A DNA stretch of 64,000 nt from Streptomyces hyderabadensis (GCF_020404845.1 NZ_JAIOJZ010000014.1:62001-126000), one strand, 5' to 3'; counted from the stretch's first letter, positions 16,720 to 26,398 are shown. Numbers and translations: made by a program. Notes: generated by a model from the sequence alone, not told the origin.

Positions 16720-17931
16720 TCATGACCGCTCCTTGGAGTCCAGCCGGCGCAGCGCCCGCACCAGCGCCCCGACGCCGGCCTCCGCCTTCGACCGGGGACA
16801 GCCGACGTTGAGCCGCACCCGTCCCGGGGAGCCGTAGGCCGCCCCGGGCATGACCGCAACCTTCTCCACCTCCACCAGTTCGCGTTGCAGCTCCTCGTCG
16901 TCGACGCCCAGCGGGCGCAGGTCGATCCAGGCCAGGTAACCCGCCTGCGGCGGCTGCCAGTCGAGCCGGGGGAACGCCTCGCGGAGACGGTCGGCGACCA
17001 GCGCGAGGTTGCCCGCGAGATACGTCCGCAGGGCGTCCAGCCAGGGCGCCCCCTCGCGGTAGGCGGCGATGTGCCCGACCAGCGACAGCACCGCGGGGGA
17101 GGAGAGCCCGTCGGCGTCCTTGAGATGGCGGAGATAGGCGTCGCGCGAGGCCGGGTCGCCGATGATGCCGTAACTACCGGTCAGCGCGGGGATGTTGAAG
17201 GACTTGGAGGCCGAGGTGACCACGGCCCAGCGGCCGTCGCCGCCGTGCCGCACCCAGGGACGGTGGACGTGCGGGGCGTGCACCAGGTCGGAGTGGATCT
17301 CGTCGCTGACGACCGCGACGCCGTGCCGTGCGCACAGCCGGGCCATCCGGTCCAGTTCGGCCGCCGACCACACCCGGCCCGTCGGGTTGTGCGGCGAACA
17401 CAGCAGCAGCACGGCCGTGTCGGGCAGCGCCAGCAGCCGCTCCAGCCGGGCCCAGTCGTCCAGGGGGCACTCCAGCAGCCGCCGGCCGTTGGCCGAGACG
17501 GTCTTGGGGAACGCGTCGTACATCGGGGTGTGTGCGACCACCCCGTCCCCCGGCCGGGACCACAGGTGCAGCAACCGGGAGACCTGGTAGACGACCGAGG
17601 GCGCGTAGACGACCGATCCGGGGTCCACCTCCGTGCCGTGCCGCGACGCGTACCAGTGGACGATCGCGGACAGGAAGTCGTCCTGGCGCCAGCGCGAGTA
17701 GCCGAGCACCCCGTGGTCCAGCCGGCCGCGCAGCGCGGCCAGCACCTCGGGGGCGGTCTCGAAGTCCATGTCGGAGATCGTGAACGGCAGCAGGTCCGGC
17801 ACGCCGAAACGGTCCTGTACGTAGTCCCACTGGGTGCACCAGGTGCCGCGCCGGTCCACCGGAGTGTCGAAGTCGTACGCCGCGGGCGCGCGCCCTGTTG
17901 CCTGGGCGGCGGGGGAGGATTGCGCGGTCAT
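16720..17931 (-). CDS. malY: MalY/PatB-type PLP-dependent C-S lyase/aminotransferase
   Basis: A 403-residue fold-type I PLP enzyme. MalY/PatB proteins are cystathionine beta-lyases; in E. coli, MalY also dampens the maltose regulon. Visible motifs: LPFTISDMDFETAPEVLAAL near the N-terminus, LLCSPHNPTGRVW, VVSDEIHSDLV, and the PLP lysine in SASKSFNIPALTGS. The ATG at 17931 is 2 nt after the malX stop, so the pair is an operon in the same order as E. coli malX-malY. Real substrate unknown. Confidence 0.92.
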   Translation of the reverse strand: MTAQSSPAAQATGRAPAAYDFDTPVDRRGTWCTQWDYVQDRFGVPDLLPFTISDMDFETAPEVLAALRGRLDHGVLGYSRWRQDDFLSAIVHWYASRHGTEVDPGSVVYAPSVVYQVSRLLHLWSRPGDGVVAHTPMYDAFPKTVSANGRRLLECPLDDWARLERLLALPDTAVLLLCSPHNPTGRVWSAAELDRMARLCARHGVAVVSDEIHSDLVHAPHVHRPWVRHGGDGRWAVVTSASKSFNIPALTGSYGIIGDPASRDAYLRHLKDADGLSSPAVLSLVGHIAAYREGAPWLDALRTYLAGNLALVADRLREAFPRLDWQPPQAGYLAWIDLRPLGVDDEELQRELVEVEKVAVMPGAAYGSPGRVRLNVGCPRSKAEAGVGALVRALRRLDSKERS

Positions 17932-17933
17932 GG

Positions 17934-19565
17934 TCAGCCCACCGGGATCATCGTCGCGAGGGCGTCCTTCACGGACTGGACCTGCGGGCCGATGACGACC
18001 TGGACGTTGTGCCCATCGAGCTTGATCACGCCCACCGCCCCCAGCTTCTTCAGCCGTGCCTCGTCGACCCGTTCGGCGTCCGCCACCGTCATGCGCAGCC
18101 GGGTGATGCAGTTGTCCAGGGACCGGATGTTGCCGGCGCCGCCGATCGCGTCGAGCATCGCGGCGGCGTCGTACTTCCCCGCGACCAGCTCGCGCGGCCG
18201 CTCCGCAGCCGCACCGTCCCCGGCCCCGTCCTCGCCGGGTTCCGCATCGTCCGACCTGCCGTGCTCGTCGTCCGCCGGCGGGTCCTCCCGGCCAGGGGTC
18301 TTGAGGTCGAAGCGGGTGATCGCCCAGCGGAACAGGAAGTAGTAGGCGGCGAACCACACCGCCGCGATCACCGGCACCAGATACCACTTGGTCGTCGAGC
18401 CCTGGAGCACACCGAAGACGAGCCAGTCGATGACGTTGCCGTCGGTGTTGCCGATGAAGACGCCGAGCACGGCGGCCGTGAGGAAGCCGAGGCCCACCAG
18501 GACCGCGTGGACGACGTACAGCCACGGGGCGACGAAGAGGAACAGGAACTCCAGCGGCTCCGTGATGCCGCCGACCACGCAGGCCACCACGCCGGACACC
18601 AGCAGGGCCTTGATCTCCGGACGCATCCGGCGCTTCGCGCAGTGGTACATCGCGAGCGCGGCGCCGGGCAGACCGCCCAGGTAGGCGGCCATCTTGCCCT
18701 GGGAGAGGAAGTGCGTGGCGTCGGTGACGGCCGAGCCCGGTGCCGCCGAGCAGTCCAGCTGGGCGTAGAACAGGTTCAGCGCGCCGGAGACGTGGTCGCC
18801 GCACACGGTCCCCGAACCGCCCACGTCCGTGAAGCGGAACATGGCGACCAGGATGTGGTGCAGGCCGATCGGGCGCAGCAGCACCTCGCCCATGCCGAAG
18901 AAGAACGGGCCGAAGACGCCCGTGTGCCCGATGCCCCGGCCCACCGCGTTGATCCAGCCGTTGAAGGTCGGCCACACCAGCGGGATGAGCAGGCCGAGCA
19001 CGCTCAGGACCAGGGCCGAGACGATCGGTACGAAGCGCAGCCCGCCGAAGAAGGCCAGCGCGTCCGGCATCCGCTGGGTGCGGAAGCGCTGGTGGAGCAG
19101 GCTGACAACGATGCCAACGGCCACGGCGCCGAGCAGCCCGGTGTCGATGGACTGCACGCCCAGCACGTCGGCGATGCCGTAGTGCTCGATCGCCTTCTCG
19201 TCCTCGAAGTCGACGCCCCTGGCGGTGAGGTAGAAGTTCACCGCGAGGTTCATGGCGACGTAGCCGACGAAGCCGGAGAACGCGGCCACGCCCTTGTCCT
19301 CCCGGGCCAGGCCGAGCGGAATGGCCATCGCGAAGAGGACCGGCAGGAACGTGAAGGCGACCAGACCGGTGTTGGCCATCCAGGTGAAGACGACGTGGAA
19401 GCCCTCGCCCTTGAGGAAGGCAACGTTGTCAGTGACCGCCTCGCTGGACAGCGAGGAACCGATGCCCAGCATGATGCCGCAGAACGCGAGCAGGGCCACC
19501 GGGAGCATGAACGTCTTGCCGAGCCCCTGGAGGAATTCCCAGAGCGCGGCCTTGGTCTTCTGCAT
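17934..19565 (-). CDS. malX: PTS glucose/maltose-type EIICB component
   Basis: A 543-residue phosphotransferase permease that imports and phosphorylates a sugar. Residues 1-430 form the membrane EIIC domain (VGGSGTVCGDHVSGALNLF, KMAAYLGGLPGAALAMYHCA, GGITEPLEFLFLFVAPWLY). An acidic linker of about 50 residues follows, then the EIIB domain with its phosphorylation cysteine in SLDNCITRLRM. EIIA is absent and must come from elsewhere. Closest in architecture to MalX/PtsG. It is followed directly by malY. A GGACGG/CCGTCC palindrome lies about 26 nt upstream of the start. Confidence 0.92.
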   Translation of the reverse strand: MQKTKAALWEFLQGLGKTFMLPVALLAFCGIMLGIGSSLSSEAVTDNVAFLKGEGFHVVFTWMANTGLVAFTFLPVLFAMAIPLGLAREDKGVAAFSGFVGYVAMNLAVNFYLTARGVDFEDEKAIEHYGIADVLGVQSIDTGLLGAVAVGIVVSLLHQRFRTQRMPDALAFFGGLRFVPIVSALVLSVLGLLIPLVWPTFNGWINAVGRGIGHTGVFGPFFFGMGEVLLRPIGLHHILVAMFRFTDVGGSGTVCGDHVSGALNLFYAQLDCSAAPGSAVTDATHFLSQGKMAAYLGGLPGAALAMYHCAKRRMRPEIKALLVSGVVACVVGGITEPLEFLFLFVAPWLYVVHAVLVGLGFLTAAVLGVFIGNTDGNVIDWLVFGVLQGSTTKWYLVPVIAAVWFAAYYFLFRWAITRFDLKTPGREDPPADDEHGRSDDAEPGEDGAGDGAAAERPRELVAGKYDAAAMLDAIGGAGNIRSLDNCITRLRMTVADAERVDEARLKKLGAVGVIKLDGHNVQVVIGPQVQSVKDALATMIPVG

Positions 19566-19590
19566 GTGTACGGAACTTTCGGGCCTGGGG

Positions 19591-19604
19591 GGACGGACCC
19601 GTCC
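19591..19604. promoter_or_regulatory. Palindrome upstream of malX
   Basis: GGACGG-AC-CCGTCC is a perfect 6-2-6 palindrome 26-39 nt upstream of the malX ATG. It could be an operator for a maltose/glucose regulator or a 5'-leader hairpin. It is short, so chance cannot be excluded in DNA this GC-rich. Confidence 0.4.
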
Positions 19605-19749
19605 GCCCGGCGTGACGACGCGGGGGAGGGCCGGCGGGCGGTACGGGCGGCTCGGGACATGCCGCCGCAGGGATCACATCACAGCCGGTCGGTGACTGTC
19701 CACGGTGTCCCGCGCCGCTCGCCCGGACCCGCCCCCGCCGGGCCGCCGG

Positions 19750-20754
19750 TCACAGCCAGCCCCGCCGCGCCGCCTGCCAGGCGAGCTGCATGCGGGTCGC
19801 CGCGTTGGCGCGCTCCATCATGCCCTGGACACGTCGTTGGACCGTCCGGCGGCTCAACTGCATCTGCGAGGCGATCGCCTTGTCGGCGACCCCCGCCACC
19901 AGCAGGGAGAGCAGTCTGCGGTCGGTGGCGGCCAGCACGTCGGGCGCCGCGGGTCCGTCGGTCCCCGACAGTTCCCCCGTGTCGTCGACGTCCAGCGGTA
20001 CGGCGTCCTCCCAGTACCGCTCGAACAGCGCCACCAGCGCCGCCAGCAGATTGCTGTCCCTGACCAGCGCCGTCGTCGGCTCCTCCGGGCTGCCGTGCGG
20101 CCCGCCGGCGACGAGCGGGAAGACGGCCACCGCGCGGTCCGCGATCGCCAGGCGCAGCGGCAGCTGCGGCACGGCACGGGCCACCTCCCCCGCGCGCACG
20201 CCCGCCACCACGTTGTCGACGGCCCCCTCGTCGTCGAAGAACGCCTTCTCGTACAGCACCCGGTAGCGCACGCCGCGGGCCAGCGCCTCGAACTCCTCGG
20301 TGTTGCTGCCCGAGGGCATGGCCACGTACTGGGCCTTGCAGAACCAGAGCATCTCCTCGCGCACTCCGGTCTGGATCTGCCGCAGGTGCTGGCGCAGCGC
20401 CTCGGCTCCGGTGATCACCTCCAGGAGCTGACCCGCGTCCCGCCTGCGCATGGTGTCCCGGTAGGACTCGATCAGCCTGGCCGCCTCGTGCTGGGCGAGG
20501 TCGAGGGCGTCGGCGCTGCGCTTGAGCCGGGGGAGCAGGGCGACATCGGGCGGAGCCGCCTGGTAGAGCGGGGGCGTGCCGTCGGTGGGGCTGGCGAGTC
20601 CCTTCGCGGTGAGCGACTGAAGGACGCGGTGCATCCGCTCGACCGGCATGCCGTCGCGCTCCGCGAGGTCGGCGGCACCGGCCCGGCCGAAGTCCACGAG
20701 CAGTGCGTACACCGACTCCTCCTCGGGCGACAGCCCCGCGATCTCCAGCACCAC
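19750..20754 (-). CDS. TrmB-like/LuxR-type hybrid transcriptional regulator
   Basis: A 334-residue regulator. The N-terminal 80 residues form a winged helix like TrmB (LSPEEESVYALLVDFG, AADLAERDGM, HRVLQSLTAKGLA). The middle part carries a coiled segment and a sensor-like region (EEMLWFCKAQYVAMPSGSN). The C-terminus has a LuxR/sigma-4-like HTH (RRLLSLLVAGVADKAIASQM, then LSRRTVQRRV). The start is the GTG at 20754, which has a GGGAGG-type site 5-6 nt upstream; a long upstream extension of the frame is Arg/Pro-rich and not credible. It sits between the malX-malY operon and the subtilase gene. The target is unknown. Confidence 0.86.
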   Translation of the reverse strand: MVLEIAGLSPEEESVYALLVDFGRAGAADLAERDGMPVERMHRVLQSLTAKGLASPTDGTPPLYQAAPPDVALLPRLKRSADALDLAQHEAARLIESYRDTMRRRDAGQLLEVITGAEALRQHLRQIQTGVREEMLWFCKAQYVAMPSGSNTEEFEALARGVRYRVLYEKAFFDDEGAVDNVVAGVRAGEVARAVPQLPLRLAIADRAVAVFPLVAGGPHGSPEEPTTALVRDSNLLAALVALFERYWEDAVPLDVDDTGELSGTDGPAAPDVLAATDRRLLSLLVAGVADKAIASQMQLSRRTVQRRVQGMMERANAATRMQLAWQAARRGWL

Positions 20755-20829
20755 GAACGCCCTCCCCGCGCCTGGGACGTGACGGTTGAACACCGTACTG
20801 CACAGGTGGGGAGGGCGCGGCGGGGGTGC

Positions 20830-20895
20830 ACGGCGTCGCACGCCGTACACCCCGCGCCGTACAGCCCGGTTCGTACACCCAGGTCCGGACGGACC
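20830..20895. terminator. Hairpins and GTACA repeats after the subtilase gene
   Basis: ACGGCGT-CGC-ACGCCGT (20830-20846) and GGTCCG-GA-CGGACC (20882-20895) are perfect hairpins past the subtilase stop. Between and across them, GTACA recurs at 20845, 20859 and 20873, exactly 14 bp apart. The hairpins suit a terminator; the repeats lie upstream of the regulator start and could be binding sites. Confidence 0.5.
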
Positions 20896-20896
20896 G

Positions 20897-23800
20897 CTAC
20901 CGGCGTACCGCGTAGGCGCGTTGCACCGTCTGCCGCACCGAGTCGCCCGCCGAGTCGCGTGCCGTGACACGGAGCGTGACCCACGACCCCTGGCGGGCCG
21001 GCGGGGTGAGCGTGGCCCGGAAGGCGTTGCGGCCGTGCGCGTGGGTGCGCGCCGTCGACCAGGTGCGTCCGTCGTCGTAGGACGCCTCGACCCGCACGCT
21101 CACGCCCCGCGGGACGGGCAGCCCCTCCTGGGCGCGGACCCGTACGTCGATGCGGTGCGAACGGGTGCCGCGCACCGAGTTGCGCACGTCGACCGGTACG
21201 TCGTAGTCCAGTTGGAGCAGCGACAGCGGGGTGGCGGCGTCCGTGCGGCCGGACTCGAAGGACCAGGACGTACTGGTGGCCACGCCCCTCGTCCAGGCCT
21301 CCGAGTCGCGCGAGGTCTCCATGTCCAGCCGGTAGCGGGCCCGTTCGGCCGGCACGGCCACGTTCTGCCAGGCGCTCGCGACCCCGTCGACCCGCTCGCC
21401 GTCCCGGTACAGCACGGCGCTCGCGGCGTCACCGCCGGAGATCGGCGACCAGTGTCCGGCCTGCGAGTCCGTGAACTCCGGGACCCGCAGCCGCAGTACG
21501 TTGCCGTCCCGTACGGTCGGCGTCGTGGTGCCGGCCGGAATCGACGGCCGGACGACCGCGCCCTGCCAGGTCTCCCGGGGCTGCTCACCGGCCCGGTAGC
21601 CGCGCGGATCGTCCCGCATCCCGGCGACCAGCGGCTGGTCCACGTCGAAGGTCGTGGTGTGGTGCACCAGGTGCTGCCAGGTGGTGCCGCCCGCGCTCAC
21701 GTACTCGGTGCGCTCGAACCCGAGCGGCACGAACCGGGTGTACTGCAGCCAGGCCGTGTCCTGGTACGGCCGCCAGCCGAAGCGCTGCTCGCTCGCCCAC
21801 CCGGTGACACCGTTGTCGGCGTACGTGGTGCGGACGACCGCGCTGTTGCGCGCGGAAACCGTGTGCACGACCCTCTCGGGCACCTGCTGCTCGGACACCT
21901 GCATCACGTCGTACAGGTACGGGCTGCGGGCGGTGCCGGAGAACGTCACCTCGGTCGAGCCGCGGGTGATGCGCGCGCGCAGTTCGGCGCCCGTGCCCTT
22001 GCCGATCCGCAGTGTGGGCAGGGCGTTGCGCTCGCCGGTGGGCCGCCAGCGGGTCCAGCCGTTGTCGTCGAAGTGGACGAGGATCACCGCGCGGGCCCCG
22101 GCCGCGGCGGCCCGTTCGACGAGGGCGCGCTCACCGGCTCCCGTCGGGTTGTCCACCACCGCGACCTTCCCGCGGGCGGAACCGAAGTCGGGGTCGGCCG
22201 CGTCACCGGCGTCGACCGCGGTCAGTCTCGCGCCGTGCTCGGGGAACAGCGGCGACGCGGGCATGTAGTAGGCGCCCAGGTCGAACCGCGTGCGGGACAC
22301 CTTCGCCTCGATGAGCGGGGCGACGAGCTGCCAGCGGGAGGCGAACTCGAAGGTGCCCTCGGTGACCTTCGCCGTCGGACTGATGTACAGCCGTTCGGCG
22401 ATGTCGAAGTACATCGTGCCCTGCGTCAGGCTGCGGCCCCCGATCTCCCGGTAGGTCTGGTAGCTCAGGATCCCGCGCTGCTCCGCGGGCCGGGGCGTGC
22501 GGATCTCCACCGGAACCGTCTTGCGCGCGTCCAGGGTGACGGTCATGTCCTTGGTGACCTTCACCTCCGGCAGCACCACGTGGCGCAGCTCCTGGCCGTC
22601 CTCGGCCGACGTGGTCCAGCTGGTGTTGAGCTGGTAGACGCCCTCCTCGACCTCGGCGACGGCGGCGGCGGGATCGGTGTAGCCGACGAAGCCCTCCGCG
22701 CCCCAGATGGTGGGCAGGTCCTGGACCTGATCGCCGTCCTTGTCGAGCGTCTTCACGGTGATCCGGTGCGTGGGTCCGTGCACCACGAGGCTCAGTGTGG
22801 TGTGCGCGGCCACCGAGCCGTCGGCGGTCCTCGCGGTGACGTAGCCGTAGAACTTGCCCTGCCCGGCGCGGGCGGGGTCGACGGTCAGCGGCACCTCGGC
22901 GGAGGCACCGGCGGGCACGCGTACGGAGTCGGAACCGAGCCGCGCCGACCCCTCGGCGGGCGCCTTGCCCCCTTCCGTGGCCAGCTCGACCGCGAGCGAG
23001 AGCGTGACGTCCTCGTCGGAGGAGTTGGTGTACTTCACGCGTGAGGTCACGGGGGTGGTGTCCTGCGATGTGAACGGGCCCATGACGAGCGTGCCGGTGG
23101 CGGTCACCGCGCCCAGTGACGCGGCGCGCACGTCGATCCGCCCGCCGCCCTGTTCGGTGACCTTCTGGCCGTCCACCGTGACCGCGGTGCTGATCAGCGC
23201 GTCCTTCAACTGCGCGCCGGACCAGTCGGGATGGCGCTGGGCGAGCAGTGCGGCCGCGCCCGCCACGTGCGGGGTCGCCATCGAGGTGCCCGACGCGGCG
23301 GTGTAGTGCTCGTCGACCGGGTCGCCCATGGCCGACCCGGCGGCGCGCGCCGCCACGATGCCGACGCCGGGTGCCGTGACGTCCGGCTTCACCGCGTCGT
23401 CGCCCAGGCGCGGGCCGCGGCTGGAGAACGGGGCGAGCGAGTCGTCCCGGTCCACGGCGCCGACGGTGAGCGCGGCGTCCGCGGCGCCGGGTGAGCCGAC
23501 GGTGCGGGGGCCCTGCTCGCCCTCGTTGCCGGCCGCGACGACGAACAGGGTGCCGGTGCTCCGGCTGAGGTCGTCGAGCGCCTGGCTCATGGGGTCGGTG
23601 CCGTCGGTGGCGCCCGAGGAGCCGAGGCTCATGTTGACGACGTCGGCGCCCTGGTCCGCCGCCCACTCCATGCCCGCGATCACCTGCGACTCGCTGCCGA
23701 AGCCGTCGTCGCCGAGCACCTTGCCGATCAGCAACTGCGCGGCGGGCGCGACTCCCCGGCGGCTCCCGCCGGAGGCGGCACCGCTGCCGCCGACGATGGA

Positions 23801-24616
23801 GGCGACGTGCGTGCCGTGCCCGAAGACGTCACCGGTGCCGGTGCTGCCGGAGAAGTCCCTGGCCGCCGCGACCCGGCCGGCGAGGTCGGGATGGCTCTGG
23901 TCGGCTCCGGTGTCCAGGACGGCGACCTTGACGCCGTCGCCCCGGTAGCCGGCCGACCACACGTCCGGGGCACCGATCTGGGCCGTACTGCGGTCCAGGG
24001 ACGCGCCCACCCGGCCGTCCAGCCATACGCGCGGAGCGGTGGCCGCGGCCTTCGCGCGCTGCCCGCCGGCCGGGACGAGCCGCTTCCAGAACCGGCCGAG
24101 GTCCGCGTCGTCGACCCGCACGGCACGCGCGTCGATGCTCTCCAGTTCGCGGACCGACCCGTCCCGCGCCAGGTCGGTCAGCAAGTTCACGGAGGAGGCC
24201 GCCACACCCCCGGTCCGCTCCACGATGAGCGGCAGCGCGTCGGTGTGCGCGGTGTCGTACCGCTGCGCGAGGAGCGCCGTCACGTCGAACAGGTCCCGGT
24301 CCAGGCGCCCGGCGGCCACCAGGGCGTCGGCGTCGGACGGAAGGACCGTCACATGGCCGTCCTGCTCGAAGGTCCGGAACAGGACTCCCTTGCGCCCCGG
24401 ACCCGGCGTGACCGACGCCGCCTGGCGGCCGTCCCCGGCCCGGGTGACGGTCACACTGTCACCGGTGATCAGCTTGACCGTCGCGGCGCCGCGGTCCGCC
24501 GCGGTCGCGACGGTGTCCTGACGCGGTGTGCCCGCCAGCGCGGGTACGGGGGCCACGGCGCCGGCGGCCAGCGCCAGCCCGGCCGATATCGCCGCCAACA
24601 GGCGGATCCGTCTCAT
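20897..24616 (-). CDS. Secreted subtilisin-like (S8) serine protease, multidomain
   Basis: A 1,239-residue exported protease. Signal peptide residues 1-28 (cleavage after PALA), then a propeptide-like region to about 195. The S8 catalytic domain is about 225-480, with Asp235 (VAVLDTGADQSHPDL), His267 (GHGTHVASIVG), oxyanion Asn in VAAGNEG, and Ser445 (ASGTSMATPHVAGAA). After it come beta-rich domains and, around 800-895, a PA-like insert (KVAVVDNPTGAGERALVERA). The C-terminal 250 residues look like beta-sandwich binding domains. A GGAAGG lies 10 nt before the ATG. Probable role: extracellular protein degradation. The neighbouring regulator may control it. Confidence 0.95.
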   Translation of the reverse strand: MRRIRLLAAISAGLALAAGAVAPVPALAGTPRQDTVATAADRGAATVKLITGDSVTVTRAGDGRQAASVTPGPGRKGVLFRTFEQDGHVTVLPSDADALVAAGRLDRDLFDVTALLAQRYDTAHTDALPLIVERTGGVAASSVNLLTDLARDGSVRELESIDARAVRVDDADLGRFWKRLVPAGGQRAKAAATAPRVWLDGRVGASLDRSTAQIGAPDVWSAGYRGDGVKVAVLDTGADQSHPDLAGRVAAARDFSGSTGTGDVFGHGTHVASIVGGSGAASGGSRRGVAPAAQLLIGKVLGDDGFGSESQVIAGMEWAADQGADVVNMSLGSSGATDGTDPMSQALDDLSRSTGTLFVVAAGNEGEQGPRTVGSPGAADAALTVGAVDRDDSLAPFSSRGPRLGDDAVKPDVTAPGVGIVAARAAGSAMGDPVDEHYTAASGTSMATPHVAGAAALLAQRHPDWSGAQLKDALISTAVTVDGQKVTEQGGGRIDVRAASLGAVTATGTLVMGPFTSQDTTPVTSRVKYTNSSDEDVTLSLAVELATEGGKAPAEGSARLGSDSVRVPAGASAEVPLTVDPARAGQGKFYGYVTARTADGSVAAHTTLSLVVHGPTHRITVKTLDKDGDQVQDLPTIWGAEGFVGYTDPAAAVAEVEEGVYQLNTSWTTSAEDGQELRHVVLPEVKVTKDMTVTLDARKTVPVEIRTPRPAEQRGILSYQTYREIGGRSLTQGTMYFDIAERLYISPTAKVTEGTFEFASRWQLVAPLIEAKVSRTRFDLGAYYMPASPLFPEHGARLTAVDAGDAADPDFGSARGKVAVVDNPTGAGERALVERAAAAGARAVILVHFDDNGWTRWRPTGERNALPTLRIGKGTGAELRARITRGSTEVTFSGTARSPYLYDVMQVSEQQVPERVVHTVSARNSAVVRTTYADNGVTGWASEQRFGWRPYQDTAWLQYTRFVPLGFERTEYVSAGGTTWQHLVHHTTTFDVDQPLVAGMRDDPRGYRAGEQPRETWQGAVVRPSIPAGTTTPTVRDGNVLRLRVPEFTDSQAGHWSPISGGDAASAVLYRDGERVDGVASAWQNVAVPAERARYRLDMETSRDSEAWTRGVATSTSWSFESGRTDAATPLSLLQLDYDVPVDVRNSVRGTRSHRIDVRVRAQEGLPVPRGVSVRVEASYDDGRTWSTARTHAHGRNAFRATLTPPARQGSWVTLRVTARDSAGDSVRQTVQRAYAVRR

Positions 24617-25066
24617 CAGTACGCTGCCTTCCCATGCGTTCGATGCACGTTCGTGCGTTCGTCAGGATGAGCTGGCCGGACACGGGGTGTCATGCGATTC
24701 GAGTGGCACAGGTGGGACATGTCGCAACGGCGACACGGTGCGGTCACCGCCGGGCCGCCGCCGATTTCCCCCCGCTTCACGGGCGTTGTGGCGGACTCCG
24801 GGTCAGGAGCGGCCGCCCGGCGGCCCGTTGAGCGACGAGTACGGGAGACGGGTGTGACGCCGGAGCGGGGCGGGCCGGCCGGGGCCCGCGTGGTTCCGCG
24901 GCGACGGTGATCGTGCCTACCATGCGGGGCACCGGAGCGGCGGAGGGCGAGGACGGAAGACCGGGGCACGACACGGCCCGCGGGCGGAACGCGCCCCACG
25001 AGCACAGGACACCGTCGCCCCGCCGCGGCCGACGTCCCGTCCAGACATGTCGGAAGGCAGGCACGT
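24617..25066. other. 450-bp divergent spacer between subtilase and SGNH hydrolase
   Basis: It should hold the promoters of both secreted enzymes. Near the subtilase start, GTTCG occurs three times at 24638, 24649 and 24657 with a GCACG/CGTGC palindrome (24645-24656). A 72-codon open frame at 24692-24910 has no recognisable product and Arg/Gly/Pro-rich composition, so I do not call it. I cannot define -10/-35 elements. Confidence 0.5.
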
Positions 25067-26398
25067 ATGCGCGGTCTCCTTGCCCGAGTCCTCCGAGTAC
25101 TCGACCCCGCACGGGTTCCCCGCGCCAGAGGCGTGGCGGCCGTACTGGCCCTCGCCCTGGCGTCGACGGTCCTCGCCGCCTCGGCCGCGACCGCCCCCGC
25201 CGACGCGGCCTCGCGGCGGCCCCCGAAGCCGCACGCCTGGTTCACCTCCTGGGCCGCCTCCCAGCAGGGCCTCGCCCCCACCCCGCTGCGCGACCAGTCG
25301 GTCCGCATGATCACCCACCTGAGCCAGGGAGGCGACGCGCTGCGCATCCGCGTGCAGAACACCTTCGGGCGGACCCCCCTCACAGTGGACGCCGCGACGG
25401 TGGCCCCCAGCAGCGGCGAGGACGCCGCGACCACCGGCCGACCGCGCCCGGTCACCTTCGACGGCCGGCGCCGGGTCGTCGTACCGGCGGGCGGCGAGGT
25501 GTGGAGCGACCCCGCGGCGCTCAGGACCGCCGCCCAGGACGACGTGGCGGTGTCGCTCTCGGTCACCGGCACGGTGCTGCCCGGCCGCCACGAGAGCGCC
25601 TTCCGCACCAACTACCTGACCCCGTCCGGCGCCGGCGACCACACCGCCGACGCGTCCGGCACGGCGTTCACCGAGACCACCGGCTCCACCTACCTGGTCA
25701 GCGCCGTCGACGTGCGCAACCCGCGGCTGCGGGGCAGCCTCGTCGCCTACGGCAGTTCGGTCGTCGACGGCACCGGCTCGACGAACTGCGGACCCAACTG
25801 CAGCCGCCCGGGCGCCAACCTGCGCTGGGCGGACGACCTGGCCCGGCGGATCACCTCGGAGCTGCCCGCCACCCGGCAGTTCGCCGTGGCCAACGCGGGC
25901 ATCGGGGGCACCACCAGCGCCGCGACCTGCCCGGGCATCGGCGCGCCGGTCCGCGGCCTGGACGCGGCGGCCCGGCTGGAACGCGACGTGCTGGCGCTGC
26001 ACGGGGTCACGGGCGTCCTGTACTACTACGGGACCAACGACCTCCCGGCCGGATGCGACGCCGCGCAGATCCTGGCGAGCTACCACGAGGTCTTCGCCCG
26101 GCTGCGCGCCGCGGGCATCAAGGTGTACGTCACGCCCATCACCCCGCGGCCGGGCTACACCGACCAGCACAACCGCGACCGGCACACCGTGGGGATGTTC
26201 GTGTCCAAGTGGAACGACTGCGCGGGCACCTGCGACGGCGTGCTGCCCTTCGACCGGGTGCTGGCGGACCCGGTACGGCCGAACAGCATCAACCCGTCCT
26301 ACGACACGGGCGACGGCGTCCACGCCAACATCGCCGGACAGCAGGCCCTCGCCGACATCGTCTCGCTGCCGATGCTGGCGGCCTCGGCCCGGCGGTGA
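25067..26398 (+). CDS. Secreted SGNH/GDSL-family hydrolase
   Basis: A 443-residue exported esterase-type enzyme. Signal peptide to about residue 48 (cleavage after ADAA). The four SGNH blocks are visible: block I VAYGSSVVDG, in which the usual GDS is GSS so the nucleophile is probably Ser231; block II NAGIGG; block III YYGTNDL; block V DGVHAN with Asp416 and His419. Paired cysteines (NCGPNC; CAGTC) suit an extracellular protein. Substrate may be a lipid ester or acetylated glycan. A GGAAGG upstream of the ATG supports the start. A hairpin terminates it at 26403. Confidence 0.9.
   Translation: MRGLLARVLRVLDPARVPRARGVAAVLALALASTVLAASAATAPADAASRRPPKPHAWFTSWAASQQGLAPTPLRDQSVRMITHLSQGGDALRIRVQNTFGRTPLTVDAATVAPSSGEDAATTGRPRPVTFDGRRRVVVPAGGEVWSDPAALRTAAQDDVAVSLSVTGTVLPGRHESAFRTNYLTPSGAGDHTADASGTAFTETTGSTYLVSAVDVRNPRLRGSLVAYGSSVVDGTGSTNCGPNCSRPGANLRWADDLARRITSELPATRQFAVANAGIGGTTSAATCPGIGAPVRGLDAAARLERDVLALHGVTGVLYYYGTNDLPAGCDAAQILASYHEVFARLRAAGIKVYVTPITPRPGYTDQHNRDRHTVGMFVSKWNDCAGTCDGVLPFDRVLADPVRPNSINPSYDTGDGVHANIAGQQALADIVSLPMLAASARR

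Noticed and set aside
24692..24910. 72-codon plus-strand frame in the subtilase/SGNH spacer
   Set aside because: No ribosome-binding site of note, no recognisable product, biased Arg/Gly/Pro composition; more likely promoter DNA.
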